Part shown: one piece after another, positions 17,756-31,640 of the stretch
How the letters are laid out: each line of letters starts with the position of its first letter
Numbering within the stretch: the first letter of the stretch is position 1
Assembly: GCA_963573385.1 (NCBI GenBank)
Contig: CAUYLG010070558.1
Location: forward strand, 50,733-114,732
Source of the DNA: Cacajao melanocephalus
Taxonomy: Eukaryota > Chordata > Mammalia > Primates > Pitheciidae
DNA length: 64,000 bases
Direction of reading: 5' to 3'
Notes under the pieces: generated by a model
The model's input: only the letters and a program-made list of their open reading frames with translations
Database searches by the model: none
Told to the model about the DNA's origin: nothing
Translations under genes and position numbers: made by a program

Positions 17756-18152
17756 AATGCTTGACCACTGTCTCCATTACTGTTTTCTCTTCAGGAGTTC
17801 CATCAGAGTGTCAGGCTACTTGAACTCCTCTTTTGACCCTATGGATGTTTTCATCTTGCATTTATGAATATAGGCTTTTAGACAGAATTACATCAGATTG
17901 ATTATTTTTCACTGAGAATATTTACCAGAACAAATGCCATTAGGTTAGTTTAATACCTTTGATTTTCTACATAGCCTATGAAATCTATTTCCAACTTATT
18001 CATTTTCATTTAATTTGAACTCAATTATCTTCATCTGAAAAATGATTTTCAATATACATTTTATGATTATTTGAGTCATCAATCAGTTTTAAAAATCCAT
18101 ATCACAGCTTAATAATCATAGCTTTTGCCATTGTAAGTTATCTTTTATGGTC
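17756..18152. other. Unassigned AT-rich stretch
   Basis: No gene or clear repeat. It may belong to the same unknown repeat as 17,300-17,422. Confidence 0.4.
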
Positions 18153-19091
<939 letters not shown>

Positions 19092-19187
19092 TAATTTTCC
19101 ATCAACTTTTAGTCAATAAGTAATTTCACTGTATATTGTTTAGCCATTTTCAGTTTTTTTCTGTTGATTATGTAGTGGGTATGAGTC

Positions 19188-19488
19188 TTTTTTTTTTTTC
19201 TTCCTGAGACAGGGTTTCACTTTGTCACCCAGGCTGCAATGCAGTGGCAAGATCATAACTCACTGCAGCCTTGATCTCCTGGGCTCAGTGATTCTCCCAC
19301 TTCAGCCTCCTGAGCAGCTGGAACTATAGGTGCATGCCACCATGCCCCACTAATTAAAAAATTTTTTTGTAGAGATGAGTTCTCCCTATGTTGCTAAAGC
19401 TGGTCTTAAACTCTTGAACTCAAGAGATCCACTAGCCTCAGACCCCCAAAGTGCTGAGACTACAGATGTGAGCCATTGTGCCCAGCCT
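19188..19488 (-). mobile_element. Alu (J-like), antisense
   Basis: T-run, 'ttcctgagacagggtttcac', ends 'cattgtgcccagcc'. Fourth antisense Alu in the cluster. Confidence 0.92.
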
Positions 19489-19589
19489 GAAACACAGATT
19501 TCTTACCCTCTTTGAAATCAGTTTTGATTGACAAAGAGTGATTGTTCACAATATATAAAGACTTTCTGAAAATAGAGGAAGAAAGAACA

Positions 19590-20615
<1,026 letters not shown>

Positions 20616-20624
20616 TATTTTACT

Positions 20625-21985
<1,361 letters not shown>

Positions 21986-22110
21986 ATGTCAGTGTCTGCA
22001 TTTTTCAGAAAGGTGAAATGACTTATACCCAAGGTCACATAGCTTGGTTTGGTACAAGAAGAGACTGGGAGGAGGACTGGAATTCAATTCTGTCTGGTTC
22101 TTCAGTCTCT
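21986..22110 (-). mobile_element. MIR, antisense
   Basis: 'ttcagaaaggtgaaatgacttatacccaaggtcacatagc' followed by 'ggactggaattcaattctg' is the reverse complement of the MIR core. Confidence 0.7.
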
Positions 22111-22316
22111 GCCAACTGTATCCCACTAACTCTTCAACCTAACACCTGATTAAAAATCACTGTCACAGGCACAAACCCTCAATCTTTGTCATTCCTCCCC
22201 ATATACCCTGCTCTTGTCCAGCTAATTGTGAGAGAGGTTCCTTACCTGGAACCTATCTGAGAGTACACAGAGAGAACTCAGGGACTCCATGATCTTGGAT
22301 GGAAAAGTTTTATATA

Positions 22317-22362
22317 TATATGTGTGTGTGTGTGTGTGTCTGTGTGTGTGTGTGTGTGTGTA
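22317..22362. repeat. (TG)n microsatellite next to (TA)n
   Basis: Short TATATA run then about 20 TG units with one TC interruption. It stands between the left target duplication and the poly-T of the Alu fragment that follows, so it probably arose in that tail. Confidence 0.95.
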
Positions 22363-22491
22363 TTTTTTTTTTTTTTAAAGACGGGGTTTCACCACGTTGG
22401 TCAGGCTGGTCTTGAACTCCCGACCTCAGGTGATCCACCCGCCTTGGCCTCCAAAGTGCTTGGATTACAGGCGTGAGCCACCGTGCCCAGC
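22363..22491 (-). mobile_element. Alu left arm only, antisense
   Basis: 'aagacggggtttcaccacgttgg' to 'ccaccgtgcccag'. Flanked by 'ggaaaagttttatat' and 'ggaaaagttatattt', so it inserted as a one-arm (5'-arm) copy. The sequence is close to a modern Alu left arm, so it is a short insertion rather than an ancient monomer. Confidence 0.88.
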
Positions 22492-22740
22492 TGGAAAAGT
22501 TATATTTTTACATTCATTTATATTTACAGAAATTGAGTGTGTCCGCCAATTCTGAATATAAGTAACAAACTAAGGTCAAATTGCAGTACCACAGTACTTG
22601 TGACTTTGTCACTAACAGAAATCACAGATGTTTTCATATCACATTACAATTGTTGCAGATATCTCAAAATATTTTTTGTGTTCATCATTACTGTAAACTT
22701 TTGGCAGTCAAACTTAAACTGTCAGTGAAATCTTATTTAA

Positions 22741-23087
<347 letters not shown>

Positions 23088-23139
23088 TAACCTGTGCTTG
23101 GCCTGGTGTTTCTCCTGGGTTCCTGCAGCCCCTCACTCT

Positions 23140-23315
23140 CTTCTGCCATGGCACAGATTACACTGGGATGTAATTGTGTCAGCGTATTCCTCTAGAATGT
23201 GAGTTCCTTGGAGACAAAGCCATGCTTGAGTCTCCTTTAGACTCCTGGCACCAGCAAAAGACCTGGTTAATACTTAAGCTGACTAAAAAATGAATAAATA
23301 TTCAATGTTTTCATC
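23140..23315 (+). mobile_element. L2 3' end, sense
   Basis: 'gaatgtgagttccttggagacaaagccatgc', 'ctcctggcaccagcaaaag', ending 'aaaaaatgaataaatattcaatg'. Confidence 0.7.
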
Positions 23316-23589
23316 ACCTTCCATGGGTCTATAGACCCCAGCTGGAGGAAACTCAGCTTTTCTGGGAATAAAAGCCCTTCAGTTCTTAATCTTTTTTGGG
23401 AAGGATTTCCCACCTTCTAGCTAAAATGAAAATTGGTGGCTCCCTCCTTCCCTCTCTCCTAACATTCAAACATCCATAACTCCAGAAACAAGCAAAAACT
23501 AGCCACTACTCCCTAACAAATCTCTCTTGTTCTCTGGACAAGGCAAAGTTATGAAACTCGTAGGTCAGGCTCTGGGTTTTCCATGAATT

Positions 23590-23770
23590 AACTCATTTCA
23601 TCCTGTGAAGGAGATAATGTGAATCACATCTTACAATTTAGGACACAGAGGTCCAGTAAGGAGAAGTTATTTTTCTAGTGTCACAGCCTGTAAGTTACTC
23701 AGGTGGGGTATGAATCCAGGTCTGGCCTCTCTGTGTCTGTGCACTTTGCATGACATCAGAGTTCTTCACA
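23590..23770 (-). mobile_element. MIR, antisense
   Basis: 'actcatttcatcctgtgaaggag', 'acacagaggtccagtaagg', 'gtgtcacagcctgtaagttac', 'gaatccaggtctgg' in the antisense MIR order. Confidence 0.75.
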
Positions 23771-24011
23771 CATTAATTAGAAATATTGGCTATCCCAGGA
23801 GACAAGGCAAGAACTAAGAGTGCAATAGGAGTTAAAAAGAGAAAAGGCCCAGATTCAAAGACAATGGATGTTAACATCAATTTTCCATAGCTGCTGTTAG
23901 GGATGACAGATTAAATGGAACTGAAAAACATTTACCAAAATAGGCTCCTCTGAATCTGTGGGCTTAAAATATTTGCTAATTATTTGATTTCATGGTTTCC
24001 AACTTAATTGG

Positions 24012-24522
24012 TGTATTAGTTCCTAAAGTTGCCTTAACAAATTACCATAAACTGGGTGGCTTAAAACAACAGCCACCCAGAGAATAAAATGTATTTTCTG
24101 ACAGCTGTGGAGACAAGAAATCTGAAATCAAAGTGTTTGCAGGATTAGTTCCTTCTGCAGGCGCTGAGGAGGAATTGGTTCCATGCCTTTCTCTTAGCTT
24201 CTGGTGGCTGCCAGTATTCTTGGCATTCCTTGGCTTTGGGTTTCCTGACTCTGATCTTTGCTTTCATTCTCACATAGCCTTCTCCTCTATGTCTCAGGCA
24301 CAGAGTTTTCTCTTACGAAGACATCGGTCATTGGATTTAGGGACCACCTAAATCCAGGAAGATCTTATCGTAAGATCCTGTCTTAATTACATCTACCTAG
24401 ACCAACTCTGGGCCACAGAGATGCATCAGACCATCTTGGGCCCTACTTTCAAACAAGGTCACATTCACAAATATGGGGGTTAAGACTTGTTCTTTTGGGG
24501 AGACACAATTCAACCTGCTACA
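24012..24522 (-). mobile_element. MLT1-type MaLR LTR, antisense
   Basis: 'tgtattagttcctaaagttgcc', 'aaattaccataaactgggtggcttaaaacaac', 'cttctggtggctgccag', 'gtcattggatttagggaccacc', 'aacaaggtcacattcac', ending 'caacctgctaca'. Full-length LTR; no internal sequence. Confidence 0.85.
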
Positions 24523-24730
24523 ATTGATATACTTTATTTTTCAAGTTTATGAACTTGAACTAGTTAATGTAAAGGATCCTGTTAAACTGAAACTCCAATC
24601 ATTTCCCTCCAAATAATCTTCTGGTCTTTGTCAGTAACAATTCTCACTCTGTCAGCTCTTCATGACATGCAAAGCATCTGTTACCTTAGTTAACTCTTTT
24701 ATCTGCCCTAGGAGGTCTGCAAGGTTGCCC

Positions 24731-25150
<420 letters not shown>

Positions 25151-25279
25151 TGTACAAGAGTTTCAGTGGTTGTAATCCATTCATGCAGATTCATTTGTGA
25201 TTTACTGTTGCCTTTCACTTTATTTCATGTGTAATTTCCCCTTGTCATTTGAATTGATTATCTATATACTTGTCATGTT

Positions 25280-25530
25280 AATTGATTGATTCATTAATTC
25301 AACCACCATTTATTGAACCCCTACCCTGTGAGAAGCCCTGAGCTGGACTGAGCTCTGGGCCACAGAGGTGCATCAGACCGCCTTGAGCCTCGTCTTTGGG
25401 GTCAGCATATAGACAACGATCACAGAGTATGAGCAGGGCTGTGGGAGCCCAGAGTGGACCTCTAACCTAGCCAGAGGTCAGCAGAGGCTTCTTGATGTCT
25501 GAATTAGGTCTTGAAGGAGAAGTAGGATGC
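25280..25530 (-). mobile_element. L2, antisense
   Basis: 'tcaaccaccatttattgaacccctaccctgtg' then 'agaggtcagcagaggcttcttgatgtctgaattaggtcttgaagg' is the antisense L2 3' end. Confidence 0.7.
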
Positions 25531-25884
25531 AATTTTATGCCAATATTGGCTATTATAATTAAATATTAGGATGGGCATTTGATACTCATCTGTTTATATT
25601 AGTGGTATGTTATTAGCTTTCTAACACTCTGGCAAGCAGGCACAGCAGGTTTATATAACAGCCTTCAGCATAAGTGGCAGTAACTTTCATTTGCCCAGTG
25701 TTGGGTTATTTACAAAACATTTTCACACTTCTTGTCTCATTTGCTGTGAAAAATACATTTTTGAGAGTGCTTTGTTTATATTCATGTGATTTCTCTTGTT
25801 TTAAGTCTTAGCTAAGCTGAAAAATTATATTTAATTTTCCAATAAGATAATTACAAAAGTTTTTTAATTAAATGAGATAACTTT
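25531..25884. other. Unassigned AT-rich stretch
   Basis: Nothing recognised. Confidence 0.4.
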
Positions 25885-26050
25885 GGAATTTATAATCATT
25901 CCAATTGCACTGAGGACTAAACCAAGGCCTGGTTCTAATCCTGGTATGGCCAGTCCCTTCCTCTCTCTGGGTCTCAATTTCCTCTACCATAAAATGGGCA
26001 CGTGAGGGATGTTTAAGCTGAAAGATTTAATGAGATAATGGATCCTAGAC
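25885..26050 (+). mobile_element. MIR, sense
   Basis: 'gcctggttctaatcctgg', 'tctctgggtctcaatttcctctaccataaaatggg' and 'atgagataatggatcc' give the sense MIR order. Confidence 0.75.
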
Positions 26051-26103
26051 ACCAACATAGTACCTGCCTCTTTCAAGATCAGTTATCCTAGCATTATCTC
26101 TAA

Positions 26104-26550
<447 letters not shown>

Positions 26551-26639
26551 TGAGTTAATCAGTAACAGGCAAAGTATAGTGTTTTGATACTGTCATTTTG
26601 ACTCCAAGTTTGTTTTGATGGGGTTGCAGAAAAAAATTA

Positions 26640-26945
26640 TGATAGAAATAATCAACACAAAATAAAACTGACAATGACTAAAGCTACACATGGTGAAATT
26701 TACTATGGATAAAAAAGCAAACTGAATGATCCCATCTTTGTTGGTAACAGTGCACTCTGCAAAGTTGTCCCCTGGGAAAATTCTACTTAGAAATAATCAA
26801 CACAAGATAAATCCAATGATGGTTCAAATTACTGTCAGGACAAGGTGGACTTGGTAGAAACAATGACTAACAAAGAAATTTCATTAAAACCGACCAATAA
26901 TCAGTAAAAATTGATAAAACTGATGAATCAAATTTTTTCTTATAA
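26640..26945. repeat. Unidentified interspersed repeat, copy 2
   Basis: See copy 1 at 17,300. The shared part is about 26,645-26,705; the phrase 'agaaataatcaacacaa' also occurs twice inside this block (26,644 and 26,791), pointing to an internal duplication. No coding frame. Confidence 0.5.
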
Positions 26946-26969
26946 AATTCATATAGAATATATCTTTTA

Positions 26970-27830
<861 letters not shown>

Positions 27831-27835
27831 TTACA

Positions 27836-28060
27836 ATCTTCAAAACACTTTTATACCCATTTTTTAATTGGATTCTCCTAATAACCTTATGATGTGGCAG
27901 GGCAGGCAGGACCCATTCCTTCCATTTTGTGGGTGTATTATAGACACTGAGATTTTGAAGAGTTAAGGGACTTACTAAAGGTCACCCATCATGTTCATGG
28001 CAAGGTCTAATTTAGGATCTGATTCCCAGATTACTAGTCCAGTAAGCTTCTCATATCTAT
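27836..28060 (-). mobile_element. MIR-like, antisense
   Basis: 'tcctaataaccttatgatgtgg', 'cattttgtgggtg', 'gttaagggacttactaaaggtcacc', 'gatctgattcccagattac'. Confidence 0.65.
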
Positions 28061-28269
28061 TTATTCTCCTAACTCAGATAATGCTTTACTTGCTGGATAG
28101 ACCAGAACCCTTCTAATTTTGACCACCCAGCCCCTACTTTTTGCCACTAGGAGAAACAAGTGGGGAAATGGAAGAGAAGAAGTACAGATGGGGTTTAGAA
28201 GAGGGCAAGGGCAGTGTAACACTAAGAAGGGACTTGTTTGTCACATAGCCAACATATGATAGGTATCTT

Positions 28270-28520
28270 TCTCACTATTCTCAGAAAAGGCAGAAAGGAG
28301 GCTGAGATTTTAAGGCTGTGAGAATAAGATGTAAAGGGAGATAGGCAGTCTGGAAAAGACAGTGCCTGATGTATTTGAGGACAGTGAGTCCTGAGGGACA
28401 GGAGTGTAACTAGAGTGAGGTGGGGTGAAGCTAGAGAGGCTACAGCAGGATGGGGACTAAGTCATCCTCTGAGCTAAGCAACTTGAGATTTTTCCTATAG
28501 GCCTGTAGTAGAACTAAAGT
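28270..28520 (-). mobile_element. L2 fragment, antisense
   Basis: 'ggagtgtaactagagtgaggtggg' with 'gctagagaggctacagcaggatgg' and 'aacttgagatttttcctat' resembles the antisense L2 3' region. Confidence 0.5.
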
Positions 28521-28582
28521 ATCCTGGTGCTTCTTACAGAACATCAAGGAAAATGGCATATAAAATTGAAAATATCAAGTCC

Positions 28583-28895
28583 TGCTGGGCGCAGTGGCTC
28601 ATGCCTGTAATCTCAGCACTTTGAGAGGCTGAGGTGAACAGATCACTTGTGCCCAGGAGTTTGAGACCACCTTGGGCAACATGGTGAAACCCTGTCTTTA
28701 TAAGAAAAAATAAAAAGAAAGAAAAAGAAAAATTAGCCAGGCATGGTGGTGCATGTAGTCCTTGGTACTTGGGAGGATGAGGTGGGAGCATCACCTGTAA
28801 CCAAGGAGTCACTGCTGCAGTGAGCTGTGATCGTGCCACTGCACTCCAGCCTGATGGCAGAGCAAGACTCCGTCTCAAAAAAAAAAAATAAATAA
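28583..28895 (+). mobile_element. Alu (J-like)
   Basis: 'tgctgggcgcagtggctcatgcctg' start; A-rich linker 'aaaaaataaaaagaaagaaaaagaaaaa'-type run; poly-A tail at 28,877-28,890. Confidence 0.92.
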
Positions 28896-29019
28896 TTACG
28901 TTCAATCTGACATCCTTTCTTTCAAGATAATAATTGCTAATATTTTGGGGAACCTCTTTCCTGAAATCTCTCCATGCTTATAGAATATTGTGTCAAACCT
29001 CAGATAAATTGAACCCGTC

Positions 29020-29345
29020 TAGACATGTTGTTCTGTAATCAATTTTTTTCCCTCAAGAATAAATTGTAAATAGCTTTTCACGTCAATAAATAGATCTATA
29101 TCATCATTTTAAATGGCTTCTTAGTATTGCATTGTATGTATATGTTACACTTTATTTAAGCAGCACCCTATTGATGAACATTTACTGCCCCCCATAATTA
29201 ACTACCTCATATAACAACTTTGTGCATTAATCTTTTCGAAATTGTTCGATTATCTTTTTGAGGTAGATTCTTAAAAGTAATGAAGCTGGGTCAAGAAGTA
29301 TGCCCTTTGTACGTTTGGATTCAAGTTGCCGAATTGTCTTCAAAT
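29020..29345. mobile_element. L1M 3' UTR-type fragment abutting the promoter
   Basis: 'aaatggcttcttagtattgcattgtatg', 'actttatttaagcagcaccctattgatgaacatt', 'ttgaggtagattcttaaaagtaatgaagctgggtcaag', ending around 'ccgaattgtcttcaaattt'. The order matches old L1M 3' sequence. GC-rich promoter sequence begins within a few bases of its end. Confidence 0.7.
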
Positions 29346-29426
29346 TTGCAGGGAGACCCGCGAGGAAGCTCCGGCATTAGTTCTGGTGAGAGACAGCTAC
29401 AACGGAGATGGCGACGGATGAACAGA
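29345..29426 (+). other. Possible alternative upstream first exon
   Basis: GC-rich sequence with two donor-like words, 'ttctg/gtgaga' and 'aatcacag/gtgatc' (boundary near 29,431). Between them lies 'gagATGGCGACGG', which resembles a YY1-type ATGGCG initiator context and could open a nine-codon frame before the donor. It may be an alternative start of the same gene or a chance match. Confidence 0.25.
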
Positions 29427-29533
29427 ATCACAGGTGATCTAGCCCATCAAGGCCCATCCTCGGTGGGCTGGCATATTCCTTCCCTTTTTCCTCTCTTTCA
29501 CTTCTTTTTCTTAACATGGAGGAAGAACCAAGA

Positions 29534-29554
29534 ACTTCATCTCCCAGCATTTCG
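29534..29554 (+). promoter_or_regulatory. ZNF143/THAP11-type element 1
   Basis: acttcatctcccagcatttc fits ACTACAnnTCCCAGCATGC with changes in the ACTACA half and at the GC end. A weaker member of the group. Confidence 0.6.
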
Positions 29555-29564
29555 CAGGGAACAC

Positions 29565-29583
29565 ACTCCCTGGGAAGTGTAGT
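29565..29583 (-). promoter_or_regulatory. ZNF143/THAP11-type element 2
   Basis: On the minus strand actacacttcccagggagt: a perfect ACTACA and TTCCCAG core, diverging at the 3' end. Confidence 0.6.
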
Positions 29584-29626
29584 ACCGGGTTTGAGAAGGG
29601 TCCGGAAGGAGGGTGGGAAGCTGAGA

Positions 29627-29646
29627 GGCATGCTGGGAGGTGTAGT
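29627..29646 (-). promoter_or_regulatory. ZNF143/THAP11-type element 3, consensus
   Basis: On the minus strand actacacctcccagcatgcc, an essentially perfect match to the ACTACAnnTCCCAGCATGCC motif recognised by ZNF143 and the ACTACA-dependent THAP11/HCF-1 complex. Confidence 0.85.
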
Positions 29647-29712
29647 CGAGAGAGAGGGATAGAGACTGAGAGAGAACGAGAGAGAGAGGAGAGAGAGGGA
29701 GTGTGTGTGTCT
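29646..29712. repeat. GA-rich tract in the promoter
   Basis: (GA)n-rich polypurine run broken by a few T/C bases, ending in a (GT)n stretch at 29,701-29,710. It stands between consensus element 3 and the CpG core. Confidence 0.9.
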
Positions 29713-29916
29713 ATGCAAAGAAGATGGAGACACTGCGAGCACTGCCCCTTGGGGATGGGGCATCGGGCGACCTGACTTTCCTCACAGGTGGTCTTTGAGT
29801 CTGCAACATCTGCCAGCGGATGGTTGGCTCCATTCCATTGTCCATGACTGGAGAGGGCGCGGCCCCTCTGTACTGGGCTCGCGGCAGGAGGCGCGGGCCG
29901 CGCGCAGACTAAGCAG

Positions 29917-29936
29917 GGCATGCCGGGAGTTGTGGT
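29917..29936 (-). promoter_or_regulatory. ZNF143/THAP11-type element 4
   Basis: On the minus strand accacaactcccggcatgcc: the TCCCGGCATGCC half is a good match and ACTACA has become ACCACA. It lies just before the presumed transcription start zone. Confidence 0.7.
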
Positions 29937-29939
29937 CCG

Positions 29940-30224
29940 GGCGCTCTGAGGCTGTGGGACGTGTCGCGGCGCCGCGCCGGCTCCTCCTTCCCCGCCCTTC
30001 TCAGCGGTCCCCCGCCTCCTCTCTCCGCCCCCTCCTCCCTCGTCCGCAGCCGAGCGTCCCTTCCCCCCACCCGTCGGGCTCCTAGGCGGCTACTGCAGAG
30101 GATTCAGAGCCGAGTCGCTGAGGAGGAGGAGGCTCCGGTCCCCGCGCGCCATCCTCCACCCTACTGGACACGGGCGAGGGAGCAAGAGCGTCGCCACCGT
30201 AGCCTTCGGAGAAGACAAGGGCAT

Positions 30225-30255
<31 letters not shown>

Positions 30256-30291
30256 GCCGTCGCCGCCGTTTTCGCTTGCAGCTGCTAGTCG
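29940..30291 (+). other. Non-coding first exon (5' UTR), approximate start
   Basis: GC-rich purine-containing sequence without an ATG-opened long frame, carrying a (GCC)n tract and ending at 'ctgctagtcg/gtgagg' (donor GT at 30,292-30,293, close to consensus GTRAGG). The start is uncertain: initiation in such promoters is dispersed, and the exon may begin anywhere from about 29,940 to 30,100. The first coding exon is not recognised within the window, so the translation start is probably downstream of it. Confidence 0.65.
30226..30267 (+). repeat. (GCC)n tract in the first exon
   Basis: Eight uninterrupted GCC units at 30,235-30,258, preceded by GCCGCCGCT and followed by GTC GCC GCC. Coding-strand GCC, so the template strand is CGG. 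The length is modest and interrupted. Confidence 0.95.
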
Positions 30292-30359
30292 GTGAGGAGA
30301 CTCCCCCGCCACCCGGTCCGCTCGTCCTGAGCCTGGGCCAGTTGTGCTGGCGAGAATGA

Positions 30360-31640
30360 GAGTGGGGGCTGCGGAGCCCCAGCGCAGGTTGGGGGGAGGG
30401 GGTTGAGGTCGCTTTGGAACAGCGGGCTGGCGGGGGAGACTCGTCCAGACGCTGGCTGGGGGTGGGGTGAGGGTGGGACCCAAGCAGGTTGGGGGGCGGG
30501 CGACGAGGGAGGAGGACTTTTGATGGAGAATAATCCAACCTGGGACTGGAGAGTGAGGTGGGGGCGTCGGATTGGAATTCGGGATGGTCTTGGGTCGATG
30601 TGGAAGATGAGACTAGGGAGGGATGGCTTCTAATGGGGGAGGGGACTGAACGAGGGTGGTGATTTGGGGTTGGCCTGGAGCAGTTGACAGCTTCGGATCT
30701 GAGCTGGGGTGAGGGGTAGGAGAATATTTCAGTGGAGCGTGAGTAGCAGATACAGGATAGGACCTGTATCTGGTTGGATAGGACCCTGCGGAGTGTTAAT
30801 TCAGGAGGGTGGAATTTGGGGTGGACCTGGAGCAGGATGATGGAGGTAGCAGGAGCTGGGGGTGAGGGGCTTGGCAGGTGTTGAGACCTGAGCTTGAAGT
30901 GGGTGTTTGTCATCTGGGGCTGGTGGAATTTGTGGAGACTTATGGAATAGCATGGGTTAGGATAGAGCAGAGGAGTGCAATTTGGGGGTTTCCTGGGGTG
31001 GGCTGATCGAGGTTGGAATAGGAGTTAGTGGAGGTGGGACATTCAATGAGGGGAGTGTGATGGTGAGCTGGCAAGAAGGGGTCAAATTGGAAGGCAGGCC
31101 GGAAATGGGAGAACAGGGATGGAAATGGAGTGAGGGGCACAGTGGGTTGGATTTAGGATGATCTTTCAATCACTGGAAAGGACATGGTGACTCCTTGGTT
31201 GCAGGGTCAAGGCAGAGGGCACATAAAACATCCCTGGGCTGCATTAATCGAAAGGATAGCGGCAGGTGGTGAGCAAAGTTGGGGGATGGTATCTTGAAGA
31301 AAATGTCCCTTGCCCAAGGTGGCAGAGGGAGTTTGGAGAAGGACTTTCAGAGATGAGCTGGTAGGCCTGGAGAGGTGGTTGTTGACGGTGAAGTGGCACA
31401 GGGCAAATTTAAGGAGTGGGAGACCTGGTATGGATGGGGCAGAGAGGATAGAGAGGGACAGTGAGCTGTGGTTGGGGGTGGGGAAGTGGGTTGAATATTT
31501 TGGATATGAAGGATTGGGATGACCTCCAGGAGACCCGTGAGGGTTAAGGGTTGGTACTTAAATGGACAGCTTTGGTGGCTGTGGCTGGGGGAGAGGCAGT
31601 AAGGCTGTTAGAGGGGACTTTGCAGCGAAGACAGAAGAGA
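30360..31640 (+). other. G-rich intron start with quadruplex-forming runs
   Basis: The + strand has many runs of three or more G and few C. The best quadruplex-type word is gggggtggggtgagggtggg at 30,458-30,477 (four G-runs, loops of one to three). No repeat family or gene was recognised here; open frames on both strands reflect composition. Confidence 0.85.

Larger units (their letters stand above)
29345..30480 (+). promoter_or_regulatory. CpG-island promoter of a + strand gene
   Basis: The only CpG-dense block in 64 kb. GC content rises from about 29,345 and is highest at 29,830-30,480. No TATA box lies at a plausible distance from the first exon. It holds four ZNF143/THAP11-type elements, a TCCGGAAG ETS-type site (about 29,601), a GA-rich tract, many Sp/KLF-type GC boxes (for example around 30,493) and a 5' UTR-like exon with a good donor on the + strand. 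This is the picture of a housekeeping-type promoter. The gene is not identified here; direction follows from the donor and from the G-rich sequence to its right. Confidence 0.88.

Noticed and set aside
29705..30085. 126-codon + strand open frame in the promoter
   Set aside because: Low-complexity GC translation overlapping upstream promoter elements; not supported as a protein.
29940..30291. Naming the host gene from the first exon
   Set aside because: I considered several genes with GC-rich non-coding first exons and long first introns but could not match the sequence from memory with confidence.
29961..30359. 132-codon + strand open frame in the first exon
   Set aside because: R/P-rich translation of GC repeats running through the splice donor into intron; no initiation context or conserved motif.
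30161..30913. 250-codon minus-strand open frame across the CpG island
   Set aside because: Stop-poor because of GC-rich and C-rich composition; made of S/P/H and R-rich low-complexity sequence, opposite to the exon with its donor, and no domain is visible.
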